Shown: positions 52,606 through 62,242, numbered from the stretch's first letter. The stretch is 64,000 nt of DNA from Micromonospora gifhornensis (GCF_016863515.1 NZ_BOPA01000002.1:161080-225079), one strand, 5' to 3'. The notes: generated by a model from the sequence alone, not told the origin. A program made the numbers and translations.

Positions 52606-54174
52606 TCAGCCGTTGGCGGCGACGTCCTCGATCAGGTGCAGCAGGGTGCGTACCGGTACGCCGGTGCCGCCCTTGGTCAGGTAGCCGGTCGCCTCACCCG
52701 AGTGGTAGGCCGGGCCGGCGACGTCGATGTGCGCCCAGGCGACGTCGTCGGTGACGAACTCGCTCAGGAACACGCCGCCCTGCAACATGTGCCCGGCCCG
52801 CTCCATGCCCGCGTTGACCTGCGAGATGTCGGCCACGTCGGAGTTCATGCCCTTGCGTACGTCGTCCGGCAGCGGCATCGGCCAGGCCGGTTCGCCGACC
52901 GCGTCGCCGGCGGTGCGGACCCGCTCGCACAGCTCGGGCGTACCCATCACCCCGGAGATCCGCTTGCCCAGCGAGACCACCTGCCCGCCGGTCAGGGTGG
53001 AGGTCTCGAAGAGGTAGTCGGTGCCGTCGGCGCAGGCGCGGGCCATCGCGTCACCGAGGATCATCCGGCCCTCGGCGTCGGTGTTGAGCACCTCCACCTT
53101 CTTGCCGTTGAACATGGTGATCACGTCACCCGGCCGGTACGAGCTGCCCGACGGCATGTTCTCCGCGATCGGCACGTACGCGGTCACCGCCACCGGCGGC
53201 TTCAGGTCGGCCACCGCCAGCATGGTCGCGGCCACCGCCGCCGCCCCGGCCATGTCGGACTTCATCTCCCACATGCCCTGCGACGGCTTGATCGAGATGC
53301 CGCCGGTGTCGAAGGTGATGCCCTTGCCGACCAGCGCCACCCGCTTGCCGGTGCCGCCCTCGGCGGGGGTGTACGTCAGTTTGACCAGCCGCGGCGGGGC
53401 CTCCGAGCCCTGCCCGACGGCGATGATGCCGCCGTAACCGCCTTCGCGCAGCGCGACCTCGTCGAGCACCTCCACCCCGAGGCCCGCGGCCCGGGCGGCC
53501 TCGGCGACGGCCTCGGCGAAGACCGGCGGACGCTGCTCGTTCGGGGCGACGTTGACCCAGTCCCGGGTCAGCCGTACGGCGGAGGTCACCGCCACGGCCC
53601 GGCTCACCTCGTTGCGGGCACCGGCGTCGGCGGCGTCCGGCACGGCGATCAGCACCTCGGCCACCGGGTCGCGCCGGGTCGGCTGCGGCCGGGTCTTGTA
53701 ACCGGCGAACCGGTACCCGCCGAGCAGCGCACCCTCGGCGACGGCCCGCAGCGCGGTGCACGCGTCGGCGTCGTCGGGCAGCGGCAGCGTCAGCGCCACC
53801 CGGGCCGAGCCGGCCAGCGACCGTACCGCTGCCCCGGCGCCCCGACGCAGGGTTTCCGGGGCGGGCGCCGCACCGCTGGGCTCCGGCCCGAGGCCGACCG
53901 CGGCGATCACCGGGGCGGTGATCGTGCCCAGGGTCGCCAACTTGATCACCTCGCCCGCGCCGCCGGTCGCGCCGAGCAGCGCCAGCGTCTCGGTCAACCT
54001 GCCGTCGAAGGCGGCGGCGATGCTCTCCGCGCCGCTGGCGAGCAGCAGGCTGCCGCCGTGGCCGCTGGTGGCATCCTCGCCGGTCGTACTGTGCACACCG
54101 ATCACGATCGCGTCGACGGCGAGTTCGGCGGGGTCGGTGTCGACCAGGCTCAGAGTGGTGCTGGGCGATGTCAC
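52606..54174 (-). CDS. pepA: Leucyl aminopeptidase
   Basis: A 522-residue protein from ATG 54174. The M17 family catalytic domain has VALVGKGITFDTGGISIKPS with metal ligands, the KSDMAGAAAVAATMLAVADL motif, and the signature NTDAEGRMILGDAMARA. The N-terminal 170 residues form the usual macrodomain-like part. It removes N-terminal amino acids using two metal ions in the cytoplasm. Mycobacteria have pepB (Rv2213) in the same position between gcvT and dlaT. Confidence 0.96.
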   Translation of the reverse strand: MTSPSTTLSLVDTDPAELAVDAIVIGVHSTTGEDATSGHGGSLLLASGAESIAAAFDGRLTETLALLGATGGAGEVIKLATLGTITAPVIAAVGLGPEPSGAAPAPETLRRGAGAAVRSLAGSARVALTLPLPDDADACTALRAVAEGALLGGYRFAGYKTRPQPTRRDPVAEVLIAVPDAADAGARNEVSRAVAVTSAVRLTRDWVNVAPNEQRPPVFAEAVAEAARAAGLGVEVLDEVALREGGYGGIIAVGQGSEAPPRLVKLTYTPAEGGTGKRVALVGKGITFDTGGISIKPSQGMWEMKSDMAGAAAVAATMLAVADLKPPVAVTAYVPIAENMPSGSSYRPGDVITMFNGKKVEVLNTDAEGRMILGDAMARACADGTDYLFETSTLTGGQVVSLGKRISGVMGTPELCERVRTAGDAVGEPAWPMPLPDDVRKGMNSDVADISQVNAGMERAGHMLQGGVFLSEFVTDDVAWAHIDVAGPAYHSGEATGYLTKGGTGVPVRTLLHLIEDVAANG

Positions 54175-54333
54175 GGAAGCTGCTCCCGGGCAGGCCGGGC
54201 CGGTCGCATGGTGGCGTACCGGCGATGGAGTTGGCGACGGGTGGTTACCCGCCGGCGTTGATGCTGCCCCGCCGAATCCCGGGGGGTCCCGCCGATGCTA
54301 ACCAGACCGCCGGGTCCCGGTAAGTTGCGACCC

Positions 54334-55458
54334 ATGACCGACGTGAGCATCGACGCCGCCGAGACCCGGCTGCGGCGTACCCCGCTGGCCGAGCGGCACA
54401 CCGCCCTCGGCGCAAAATTCGCCCCCTTCGGTGGCTGGGAGATGCCGCTGGAGTACGCCGGTGGCGGGGTGCTGCGGGAGCACACGGCGGTCCGTACCGA
54501 CGTCGGTGTGTTCGACGTCTCGCATCTGGGCAAGGTGCGGGTGACCGGGCCGGGGGCGGCGGAGTTCGTCAACGCCTGCCTCAGCAACGACCTGGGCCGC
54601 ATCGAGCCGGGACGGGCGCAGTACACCCTCTGCTGCGACGAGGCCACCGGCGGCGTGGTGGACGACATCATCGCCTACCTCTACGCCGACGACCACGTCT
54701 TCCTCATCCCGAACGCCGCGAACACCGCCGAGGTGGTGCGCCGGCTGCGCGCCGCCGCCCCGCCGCAGGTCACGGTCACCGACGAGCACGAGGCGTACGC
54801 GGTCCTGGCCGTGCAGGGGCCGCGCTCGGCGGATCTGCTGGACGCGCTGGGCCTGCCCACCGGACACGAGTACATGAGCTTCTCGCCGGCCACCCTCGAC
54901 GGCGTCGAGTTGACCGTGTGTCGGACCGGCTACACCGGTGAGCGCGGCTACGAACTTGTGGTACCGGCCGCCGACGCGGTAACGGTCTGGGACGCGCTGT
55001 TCGCCGCCGAACCGACGCCGCAGGCGTGCGGGCTGGCCGCCCGGGACACGCTGCGCACCGAGATGGGGTACCCGCTGCACGGGCAGGACCTGTCGTTGGA
55101 GATCAGCCCGGTGCAGGCCCGTACGGGCTGGGCGGTGGGCTGGGACAAGCCGGCCTTCTGGGGCCGCGACGCGCTGCTCGCGGAGAAGGCTGCCGGCCCG
55201 ACGCGTACGCTGCGCGGCCTGACCATCGCCGGTCGGGGCATCCCCCGCCCCGGCATGGCCGTCTTCCACGGCGACACCCAGGTCGGCACCGTCACCAGCG
55301 GCACCTTCAGCCCTACCAACAAGCAGGGCATCGCGCTGGCCCTCATCGACACCGCCCCCGCCCTGCCCGACGGCGCCGAACTCCAGATCGACATCCGAGG
55401 CCGCCACACCCCCGCCCACCTCACCCGCCCCCCCTTCACCCACCCCTCCGTCAAATAA
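54334..55458 (+). CDS. gcvT: Glycine cleavage system T protein (aminomethyltransferase)
   Basis: ATG 54334 gives 374 residues; an upstream in-frame start at 54295 has no ribosome site. Folate-binding and family signatures include [60 protein letters not shown] and the C-terminal [17 protein letters not shown]. The conserved Asp in GVFDVSH is present. It transfers the methylene group from the aminomethyl-lipoyl H protein to tetrahydrofolate. Other gcv genes are not in the window. No glycine riboswitch is seen upstream. Confidence 0.95.
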   Translation: MTDVSIDAAETRLRRTPLAERHTALGAKFAPFGGWEMPLEYAGGGVLREHTAVRTDVGVFDVSHLGKVRVTGPGAAEFVNACLSNDLGRIEPGRAQYTLCCDEATGGVVDDIIAYLYADDHVFLIPNAANTAEVVRRLRAAAPPQVTVTDEHEAYAVLAVQGPRSADLLDALGLPTGHEYMSFSPATLDGVELTVCRTGYTGERGYELVVPAADAVTVWDALFAAEPTPQACGLAARDTLRTEMGYPLHGQDLSLEISPVQARTGWAVGWDKPAFWGRDALLAEKAAGPTRTLRGLTIAGRGIPRPGMAVFHGDTQVGTVTSGTFSPTNKQGIALALIDTAPALPDGAELQIDIRGRHTPAHLTRPPFTHPSVK

Positions 55459-55513
55459 CCCCCGCCCCGCGCCCCGCCGCCCCGCCGCGCCCCTCGCCCG
55501 CGCCCTCGCCTGG

Positions 55514-55571
55514 TTGATCAAGAGGTTTGCGTCTGGAATCACGCCGATCCAGACGCAAACATCTTGATCAA
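55514..55571. repeat. Palindromic interspersed repeat, family A copy 2
   Basis: The arms TTGATCAAGAGGTTTGCGTC (from 55514) and the inverse ending at 55571 match with one mismatch, and the pairing extends through TGGA/TCCA. It lies between the convergent gcvT and DUF2314 genes. Confidence 0.85.
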
Positions 55572-55646
55572 CAGGGGGCGGCGGCAGGGCAGAACCGAGG
55601 GCAGACCGAGGGCAGGGGGGGGCGGTGGGGGCGGGGGGCCGCGAGG

Positions 55647-56936
55647 TCAGGGGGTGGGTTTTTCGCCGGCGTCGAGGACGGCCTGGGTCCAGCCGCCTTC
55701 GATGACGCCGGTGGAGTCGAGCAGCGCCCAGTCGACGATGTCGGTGGCCTCGATCACCACGGGGGAGCCGATGCGTACGGTCGGGTCGGTGTTGGCGTCG
55801 CTGGCGCTGGCGGCGACGATGCGCTCCGGGGTCTCCCAGGAGGTCACGCCCGCCCAGACGTACTCGGGTCCGTCGTCGCCGGGCAGTCCGTACTTGACCA
55901 CCAGTTGGGTGTCCGGTGGCAGGTGGCCGGCGTTGAAGCGGGCCCGGATGTCGCCCAGGCCGGCCCGGGCGGTGGCGATCGCCCGGCTCATCGCATCCCC
56001 CGAGCGGGCGTACCGCACGTCGGGCTGGATGCCGGCGAAGAGGGTGGCGCAGGCGGCGGCGAAGTAGCGTCCGTCCGGGCCGGGGTGCCCGGCCGGCGGG
56101 CGCAGGCTGAGGAACGAGTCGGCGTCCGGGTCGGTGGCCGGGTCGAGTTCCAGCCGCAGCAGCACCGGCGCCGTCGCCCCGTGCTGCTCCGGATTGCCGT
56201 ACGCCACCGCGATGTCGTGCCCGGTCACCGTGGCCAGTACGGGTAGCTGCACGAACGCGGGCACTTCCTCGCCGGTCAGTCCGTCGGTCCAGTCCCGCAG
56301 CAGCCGGCGGGCGGCCCCGGTCATCACCGCACCCCAGGCCCGGGTGAGGTGGTCCGGTACCCCCTGGGCCTGCAACTCCAGCAGACCGAAGCGGCGCAAC
56401 CCCTTGGTGGTGAACCACAGCCCCTCGGCGTCGGAGGAGTAGGGCACCAGCACCCAGTCGATGAGTCGGACCCGGCCCCGGTCGTCCGGCAGCGACCGCA
56501 ACGCCGCCGCCGGGTCCAGGAACTGCAGGCCGAACACGTCGACCACGTCCCCGTCGACCGCCTCGGCGATGGCCGCGGCCACCGCCCGGGCCGCCCACTC
56601 GTGCGCCGGCGGCCAGCCCGGCCGGTACTCGGCCTGCACCACCACCAGGTGACTGGCGGCGGCCAGCCGGTCCAGCTGCGCCTCGCTGGCGCCGAAGGCG
56701 GTGAGCAGGTCCGGCGGCAGCTCGGGGAACTCGCCGATCGGGCGTACGTCGACGCTCATCAGGGGACTGTCCAGCATCTGCTTGGCCAGCCCGTGCACCG
56801 GCTCGGCCAGTCGACCGGCCAGACCACGTACCGCCGTACGGGCGCTCACCGCCGGCAGCCCGGTCGTCGGCACCAGGTACGTCGCGCTCAGCGATTCCGG
56901 GACGGGTACGGGCAGGAAGTCGTCGGTGATGAGCAT
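55647..56936 (-). CDS. Protein with C-terminal DUF2314-like domain
   Basis: A 429-residue protein from ATG 56936. The first 300 residues are mixed alpha and beta (FLPVPVPESLSATYLVPTTG; AASHLVVVQAEYRPGWPPAH) with no recognised domain. The last 110 residues match DUF2314 (GDIRARFNAGHLPPDTQLVV KYGLPGDDGPEYVWAGVTSW) with the terminal IVDWALLDSTGVIEGGWTQ. In other bacteria DUF2314 proteins are soluble and uncharacterised, often near immunity or toxin genes. Here the gene stands between gcvT and cobS, so no partner can be named. Confidence 0.8.
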   Translation of the reverse strand: MLITDDFLPVPVPESLSATYLVPTTGLPAVSARTAVRGLAGRLAEPVHGLAKQMLDSPLMSVDVRPIGEFPELPPDLLTAFGASEAQLDRLAAASHLVVVQAEYRPGWPPAHEWAARAVAAAIAEAVDGDVVDVFGLQFLDPAAALRSLPDDRGRVRLIDWVLVPYSSDAEGLWFTTKGLRRFGLLELQAQGVPDHLTRAWGAVMTGAARRLLRDWTDGLTGEEVPAFVQLPVLATVTGHDIAVAYGNPEQHGATAPVLLRLELDPATDPDADSFLSLRPPAGHPGPDGRYFAAACATLFAGIQPDVRYARSGDAMSRAIATARAGLGDIRARFNAGHLPPDTQLVVKYGLPGDDGPEYVWAGVTSWETPERIVAASASDANTDPTVRIGSPVVIEATDIVDWALLDSTGVIEGGWTQAVLDAGEKPTP

Positions 56937-57002
56937 GAGTTCCCCCGCAAGGCCGTGCCGGTGCTGTCGTGCAAGAACGCTACCCGCCGCCCGTGGTCCC
57001 GT

Positions 57003-57776
57003 TCAGCCGGACAGCACCAGACCCAGGTAGACCAGCGTGGTGACCAGTTCGACGCCGGCACCGAGCACGTCGCCGGTGATCCCGCCGAGTCGGCGTACCA
57101 GGTGTCGCAGCAGCACGGCGGCGACGGCGAGTGCGGTGAGTACGGCCAGCGGCCCCTGCCAGGGCCGGTCCGGCACCGCCGGCACCGCCAGCAGCGTCAC
57201 CACCGCGATGCCGGCGACCAGGGCGACCGGGCCGACGGTGCCGGCCACCAACGCGCCGAGCCCTTCCGGGCGCGCGGCCGGAACACCCCGTCGACAGGCA
57301 AGCGTCACGCCGAGGCGGCCAGCCGCGCTGGCCGTGACGACCGCCGCGAGTATGGCCGGACCCGGCCCGTCGACCAGTTCGGCAAGCGCCGCCACCTGCA
57401 TCAGCAGGACGAGCACCAGCGCGACCACACCGAAGGGTCCGACGTCCGGCTTCTTCATGATCTCCAGCGCCGCCGGTCCCCGCCGGTACGACCCCAGCGC
57501 GTCCACCGTGTCCGCCAGCCCGTCGAGGTGCAGGCCCCGGGTGAGCAGGGCGCTGACCGTGACGGCCACGGCGGCGGCGACAAGTGGCGCGGTCAGCGAG
57601 CCGAGCAGCAGCAGCACCCCGGCGACCGGTACGGCCAGCAGCGCGCCGACCAGCGGGGCCAGCGCCATCGCCGTACCGGCCGTGGCCCGGTCGACGCGGC
57701 CGGGGCGTACCGGTGCCACGGTGAAGGTGGTCAGGGCCAGCCTGGCCCCGTCACCGATGCGGCGATCAGCCGGCAC
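57003..57776 (-). CDS. cobS: Adenosylcobinamide-GDP ribazoletransferase
   Basis: GTG 57774-57776 overlaps the end of the upstream cobU-cobT gene by 11 bases, so translation is coupled. The 257-residue polytopic membrane protein has the family start LALTTFTVAPVRPGRVDRAT and the signature GLHLDGLADTVDALGSYRRG PAALEIMKKPDVGPFG, with Asp residues for metal binding. It joins adenosylcobinamide-GDP to alpha-ribazole, the last main step of cobalamin nucleotide-loop assembly. It lies at the membrane, as in Salmonella. Confidence 0.95.
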   Translation of the reverse strand: MPADRRIGDGARLALTTFTVAPVRPGRVDRATAGTAMALAPLVGALLAVPVAGVLLLLGSLTAPLVAAAVAVTVSALLTRGLHLDGLADTVDALGSYRRGPAALEIMKKPDVGPFGVVALVLVLLMQVAALAELVDGPGPAILAAVVTASAAGRLGVTLACRRGVPAARPEGLGALVAGTVGPVALVAGIAVVTLLAVPAVPDRPWQGPLAVLTALAVAAVLLRHLVRRLGGITGDVLGAGVELVTTLVYLGLVLSG

Positions 57777-59736
57777 GCGAGCCGGAGTGGTCTGCCGGCG
57801 TGGGTTGCGTGCTGGTCGGGCCCGGCCCGTCGGGCTCGGGTTCCCGGAAGTCCGGCTCGCTCTCGGCGTCCGGTTCCGGTGCCTCGTCGGCCTGCGGCGA
57901 GCGGCCGTCGTCGAGGCCGCTGTCGAGGCCGGTGTCGTCCGGGCCGCTGTCGTCGAGGCCGCTGTCGTCGAGGCCGGTGTCGTCGGGGCCGGCGCCGGCG
58001 GTCCGGTCCGGGCGGGACGGCAGGGCGGCGGCCAGCGTCAACGCCGAGCGCAGCAACGGCAGCACGGTGAGCGCGTTCGCCCCCTCACCGAGGTCCAGCT
58101 TCAGCTGCGCCAGCGGGGTCAGACCGAGCACGTCGGCAGCGAGCCGGACGGCGGGTTGACCGCCGTCGTCGGCCAGCAGGCACCAGTGTCGGGCCTGACC
58201 GGCGAGATCCCGGCTGACCAGCGCCGCGGCCACGCCGACCGGCCCGTCCAGCAGCACCGGGATCCGACGTGCGGTGGCACCCAGCAGGACACCGGTGGCC
58301 ACGGCGATGTCGCCGCCGCCGAGCTGGGTCAGCACGTCCTTGGCGTCCCGGGCGATGCCCCGGGTGCGGTGCAGGGCGTCGCGGATCGCCGCGCAGCGGA
58401 TCATCCAGGAGGCGTCGTCGAACTCGCCGCTCTCGTTGATCACCCGGGCGAGCACGGCGGGCGCTTCGGCCCCGGCGGTCGCCGCGAGCACGGCAGCCGC
58501 CGCGGCCTCGGTGCCCGCGCCGCACGCGGCCAGCACCAGCAGTTGTACGCCCGCCTCGGCGGCCTCCTCGGCCAGCCGCCAGCCGTAGCTCAGCGCCGAC
58601 TCGACCTGCTCTGCGGTGAGCGCCGGCTCGTGTTCGATCGGCGCGGCCGTCGGCGCCTCGATCACCTGCAGACCCGCCGCGCCTTCGGCGGCGAGCCGAG
58701 CGAGTACGCCCTGACCGGCTCGGGCCTGGTCGGCGCGGCGGCCCGACTCGCCGGGCAGGGTGCCCGCCGCGGCTCCGCCCCGGTGGTCACCGTGCAGCAG
58801 CAGCACCCGTACCGACCGCCAGGGCTGCGGGGTCGACGTGCCCTGGGTGCCGGCGGCGAACGAGACCACCTGCTCCAGGACACCGAACCCACGACCGGGT
58901 ACGTCCAGGGTGGCCAGTCGCTCCACGGCCTGCGGCCCGGCGTACTCGTCGGGCATGGGTAGTTCCAGCCCGGGCTCGATGGCCGGCCCACCGGCGGCCG
59001 GCGGCTCGACGATTGTCGGTGCCGGCGCGGCGTACGCCGACTCGGCCGGTGGCAGGGGAGTCGTCACCGGTGGGGAGACCGGGGTGGGCACAGCGGCCAT
59101 GACCGGCCCGGCCTGCGTCGGCACGGTCGCACTGGTGGCCGGGACGGCTGTGGTGGCGGCAGTGACCTCGGCGGCGGTGGACAACGCGGGCGCGCTTGCC
59201 GGCTTGAGCTGGCACGGCTGCCCGGCGACCACCAGGAGCACCACGTCGCAGACGTCCGCCACGGCCCGGTTTACCGTGCCCAGCGCGTCGGTGAACGCCC
59301 GGCCCAGCGGCGTCGTCGGCACCAGGGAGAGCCCGACCTCGGGGCTGACCAGCACCAGCCGTGCCGCACAGCCGCGCACGGCGGTGATCAGTTCGTCGAT
59401 CGTGACGGTGTCGTCGGCCGGCTGGTGGGCGGGGTCGAGCAGCACCGTCACCCAGCCACCGAGGTCGTCGACGAGCAGCGTCTCGTCCGGCCGGGCGGTG
59501 GAGATCACGTCGGCGAGCCGGCGCGGGTCGCTCGCGGTCTCCTCGGTGCTCCAACCGGCCGGTCGGCGGTCACGGTGCGCGGCCAGGCGCGCCGCCCATT
59601 CCGCGTCGTCGTCGCCGGCGGCAGTGGCCACGTACCGCACCGTTGCCGCGTCGGCCACCAGGGACTCGGCGAACTCCGACTTGCCGGAGCGGATGCCGCC
59701 CAGCACCAGGACCCGGTTCCACCCGTCGAGGGACAT
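57766..59736 (-). CDS. CobU-CobT fusion: cobinamide kinase/guanylyltransferase plus DMB phosphoribosyltransferase
   Basis: A 656-residue protein from ATG 59736. Residues 1-185 are CobU: P-loop VLGGIRSGKSEFAE (13-20), RYVATAAGDDDAEWAARLAA HR, and LVSPEVGLSLVPTTPLGRAF. A Pro/Ala/Thr linker spans about 186-255. CobT follows (AVERLATLDVPGRGFGVLEQ VVSFAAG; TQLGGGDIAVATGVLLGA; LDLGEGANALTVLPLLRSAL, with the catalytic Glu). The last 80 residues are an acidic repeat of GLDDSG and PDDTG type. Together with the overlapping cobS it would perform the entire nucleotide-loop assembly: cobinamide phosphorylation and GDP transfer, and activation of dimethylbenzimidazole. No cobalamin riboswitch is seen before it. 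Confidence 0.9.
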   Translation of the reverse strand: MSLDGWNRVLVLGGIRSGKSEFAESLVADAATVRYVATAAGDDDAEWAARLAAHRDRRPAGWSTEETASDPRRLADVISTARPDETLLVDDLGGWVTVLLDPAHQPADDTVTIDELITAVRGCAARLVLVSPEVGLSLVPTTPLGRAFTDALGTVNRAVADVCDVVLLVVAGQPCQLKPASAPALSTAAEVTAATTAVPATSATVPTQAGPVMAAVPTPVSPPVTTPLPPAESAYAAPAPTIVEPPAAGGPAIEPGLELPMPDEYAGPQAVERLATLDVPGRGFGVLEQVVSFAAGTQGTSTPQPWRSVRVLLLHGDHRGGAAAGTLPGESGRRADQARAGQGVLARLAAEGAAGLQVIEAPTAAPIEHEPALTAEQVESALSYGWRLAEEAAEAGVQLLVLAACGAGTEAAAAAVLAATAGAEAPAVLARVINESGEFDDASWMIRCAAIRDALHRTRGIARDAKDVLTQLGGGDIAVATGVLLGATARRIPVLLDGPVGVAAALVSRDLAGQARHWCLLADDGGQPAVRLAADVLGLTPLAQLKLDLGEGANALTVLPLLRSALTLAAALPSRPDRTAGAGPDDTGLDDSGLDDSGPDDTGLDSGLDDGRSPQADEAPEPDAESEPDFREPEPDGPGPTSTQPTPADHSGSRAG

Positions 59737-59801
59737 GCTCGTACCTTACGACCAGCCGACCGGCACGGACATCGCAGGTGCGCCGCGCGGTCCGACGCCG
59801 C

Positions 59802-60008
59802 TCAGCGCCCGTCGGGGGACTGGTACATGTAGTCGTTCGGGTTGACGTCGGCAGGCTTGGTGTCCTGCTGCCAGGCCCCTTCACCCGGGCGCGCGACGAG
59901 GGCGTCGATCAGTTCCTCCCGGTCCATCTCGCCCGCACCCTCGATGCCACCGCGTACCGCGATGTCCCGTAGCTCCGCTGTGTCCATCTTCGGTATCGGC
60001 TTGGTCAT
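59802..60008 (-). CDS. Small protein with SAP/Rho-N-like fold
   Basis: ATG 60006-60008, preceded by AGGAGGGG, begins a 68-residue protein: MTKPIPKMDTAELRDIAVRG then IEGAGEMDREELIDALVAR. This helix-loop-helix pattern is like the Rho N-terminal or SAP-type domain. A short polar tail (GEGAWQQDTKPADVNPNDYM YQSPDGR) ends it. The arrangement suggests nucleic-acid binding, but the function is unknown. It is divergent from the gene at 60197. Confidence 0.8.
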   Translation of the reverse strand: MTKPIPKMDTAELRDIAVRGGIEGAGEMDREELIDALVARPGEGAWQQDTKPADVNPNDYMYQSPDGR

Positions 60009-60196
60009 CGCCCCTCCTGTCCGCTTCCGTTACCAGCGTCTTACCCGGCGGTGAGCAGGTGAACCGTCCTGACCTGGCGTCGCCTGAACGGCGCCGGGCC
60101 CGCGTGCCGACAGCCGGTCGATGCCCGTGGCAAGGTCGACGCATCCACGGCCGACTACGCTGGCACGGGACATCAGCGGTGAGGGGAGACGCGCAC

Positions 60197-60397
60197 ATGG
60201 CGTGGAGCTGGCGGTACGAGGGCGCGAACGGCGAGTCGGTCGAAGGGCCGGCCGAGTCGTTCGGCAGCCAGGCGGACGCCGAGTCCTGGATCGGCCAGAT
60301 CTGGCGCGAACTCGCGGCGTCCGGCGTCACCTCGGTCACGCTCGTCGAGGACGACCGGGTGGAGTACCGGATGAGCCTGCTGCCCGTGGCCGAGTGA
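60197..60397 (+). CDS. Small hypothetical protein, 66 aa
   Basis: ATG 60197 lies about eight bases after GAGGGGAG. The 66-residue product (MAWSWRYEGANGESVEGPAE) is acidic and soluble, with SFGSQADAESWIGQIWRELA and a beta pair SVTLVEDDRVEYRMSLLP. Its stop overlaps the start of the M50 peptidase gene by one base, so the two are coupled. Similar proteins are conserved in Micromonospora and Streptomyces with no known role. Confidence 0.8.
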   Translation: MAWSWRYEGANGESVEGPAESFGSQADAESWIGQIWRELAASGVTSVTLVEDDRVEYRMSLLPVAE

Positions 60398-61185
60398 TGG
60401 GCCCCCGGGACGCCGAGCCGCTGGTGCTCGGGGTGCCCCGGGCGGCCTTCCGGCCCAGCCCCATCTTCCTCGCCCTGGTCGCCCTGCTGATCACCTGCGG
60501 CGTGCTGACCTGGCACGGCATCGGCAACGTCCGGCTCGCCGTCTTCGGGTTCGTGGTGACCGGCTGGGTGGTCTCGCTCTGCCTGCACGAGTACGCGCAC
60601 GCGCTGGTGGCCTACCGGTTCGGCGACCGTGGGGTGGCCCACCGCGGCTACCTGACGCTGAACCCGCTCAAGTACAGCCACCCGCTGCTGTCGATCGCGC
60701 TACCGGTGGTGGTGGTGCTGCTCGGCGGCATCGGCCTGCCCGGCGGTGCGGTCTGGGTGGATCGGCACGTGATCGCGGGCCGACTGCGGCACACCCTGGT
60801 CAGCCTCGCCGGCCCGGCCACCAACGTGGTGTTCGCCCTGGTGCTGGTGGCGGTGCTGCGCATCGGCGCACCCGGGGGCGGTCCGGTGGAGTTCTGGGCG
60901 GCGGTGGCCCTGCTCGGCTTCCTCCAGCTCACCGCGAGCGTGCTCAACCTGCTGCCGGTGCCCGGTCTGGACGGCGGCAACATGATCCAGCCGTGGCTGA
61001 ACCCGCAGTGGCGGCGGATGTACGACCTGTTCGCCCCGTACGGTTTCATCCTGCTCTTCGCGCTGCTGTGGAACCCGCGCATCGGTGGCTGGTTCTTCTC
61101 GGCGGTCTTCGCGGTCGCCGACTTCCTCGGCCTGCCGCCGTGGCTCTACGCCACCGGCCTGGAGCTGGTCCGCTTCTGGAGCTGA
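60397..61185 (+). CDS. Site-2 protease family (M50) membrane metallopeptidase
   Basis: ATG 60397 overlaps the preceding stop. The 262-residue protein has six to seven hydrophobic helices. The zinc-binding motif LCLHEYAHALVAYRFGD contains H-E-x-x-H, and the third ligand Asp is in LNLLPVPGLDGGNMIQPWL. GYLTLNPLKYSHPLLSIALP is also typical of S2P-like proteins of the YwhC group. Such enzymes cut membrane proteins inside the bilayer, but the substrate is unknown. Confidence 0.92.
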   Translation: MGPRDAEPLVLGVPRAAFRPSPIFLALVALLITCGVLTWHGIGNVRLAVFGFVVTGWVVSLCLHEYAHALVAYRFGDRGVAHRGYLTLNPLKYSHPLLSIALPVVVVLLGGIGLPGGAVWVDRHVIAGRLRHTLVSLAGPATNVVFALVLVAVLRIGAPGGGPVEFWAAVALLGFLQLTASVLNLLPVPGLDGGNMIQPWLNPQWRRMYDLFAPYGFILLFALLWNPRIGGWFFSAVFAVADFLGLPPWLYATGLELVRFWS

Positions 61186-61202
61186 CCCCGACGTGACCGT
61201 GA

Positions 61203-61237
61203 CCGGGCCGGTCGACCTGACAGGTCGACCGGCCCGG
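61203..61237. terminator. Perfect 16-bp hairpin between convergent genes
   Basis: CCGGGCCGGTCGACCT at 61203-61218 pairs exactly with 61222-61237 around a three-base loop. It lies 17 bases after the M50 stop and six bases before the aldo/keto reductase 3' end. Confidence 0.88.
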
Positions 61238-61243
61238 AATCGT

Positions 61244-62242
61244 TCAGGGCCGCTCGGCCGGGGATTCGGTACGGGCCGGGTCCCGTTCGGTCACCGGCTC
61301 GACGATCTCGTCGATGGCCTTGAGCAGGCCGGCGTCGAGCTTGACGCCCGCCGCCTTGACGTTGTCGTGCACCTGCTCGGGGCGGGACGCGCCGATGATG
61401 GCCGAGGAGACGTTCGGGTTCTGCAACACCCAGGCGATGGCGAGCTGAGCCATGCTCAACCCGGCCTGGTCGGCCAGCGGGCGCAGCTGCTGGACGCGGG
61501 TCAGCACGTCGTCGGTGAGGAACTTGGCGATGAAGTTCGCACCCGACTTCTCGTCGGTGGCCCGGGAACCGGCGGGCGGCGGCTGACCGGGGAGGTACTT
61601 GCCGCTGAGCACGCCCTGCGCCATCGGCGACCAGACGATCTGCCCGACGCCCAGCTCCTCGCTGGTGGGCACGACCTCGCTCTCGATGACCCGCCAGAGC
61701 ATCGAGTACTGCGGCTGGTTGGAGACCAGCGGGATGCGCAGCTCGCGGGCCAGTGCGTGGGCCTCGCGGATCTGCGACGCCTTCCACTCGGAGACGCCGA
61801 TGTAGTGCGCCTTGCCGGAGTGTACGACGTCGGCGAACGCCTCCATCGTCTCCTCGAGCGGGGTGTGGTAGTCGTACCGGTGGGCCTGGTAGAGGTCCAC
61901 GTAGTCGGTCCGCAGTCGGCGCAGCGAACCGTTGATCGACTCCATGATGTGCTTGCGGGACAGGCCCCGGTCGTTGCGGCCCGGGCCGGTGGGCCAGTAC
62001 ACCTTGGTGAAGATCTCCAGACCTTCCCGCCGTTCGCCTTCCAGCGCCCGGCCGAGCACGTCCTCGGCCCGGGTGCCGGCGTAGACGTCGGCGGTGTCGA
62101 AGGTGGTGATGCCGGCGTCCAGGGCGGCTCGGACGCAGGCGAACGCCGCGTCCTCCTCGACCTGCGAGCCATGGGTGATCCAGTTGCCGTACGAGATCTC
62201 GCTGACCATCAGGCCGGAACGGCCCAGGTGTCGGAATTCCAT
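61244..62242 (-). CDS. Aldo/keto reductase family oxidoreductase
   Basis: A 332-residue protein from ATG 62242. Catalytic residues of the fold are visible: Asp and Tyr in TTFDTADVYAGTRAEDVLGR, Lys in LEIFTKVYWPTGPG, and His in DLYQAHRYDYHTPLEETMEA. SNQPQYSMLWR and the C-terminal AIIGASRPEQVHDNVKAAGV bind NADPH. It is closest to the Kv-beta or YakC-like (AKR6 or AKR13) group, which reduces aldehydes. The substrate is unknown. It follows a strong terminator. Confidence 0.92.
   Translation of the reverse strand: MEFRHLGRSGLMVSEISYGNWITHGSQVEEDAAFACVRAALDAGITTFDTADVYAGTRAEDVLGRALEGERREGLEIFTKVYWPTGPGRNDRGLSRKHIMESINGSLRRLRTDYVDLYQAHRYDYHTPLEETMEAFADVVHSGKAHYIGVSEWKASQIREAHALARELRIPLVSNQPQYSMLWRVIESEVVPTSEELGVGQIVWSPMAQGVLSGKYLPGQPPPAGSRATDEKSGANFIAKFLTDDVLTRVQQLRPLADQAGLSMAQLAIAWVLQNPNVSSAIIGASRPEQVHDNVKAAGVKLDAGLLKAIDEIVEPVTERDPARTESPAERP

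Noticed and set aside
54175..54333. Glycine riboswitch upstream of gcvT
   Set aside because: The leader is short and I see no conserved glycine-aptamer blocks.
59737..59801. Cobalamin riboswitch upstream of cobU-cobT
   Set aside because: The intergenic space is only about 65 bases and lacks the B12 box; it is too short for the aptamer.
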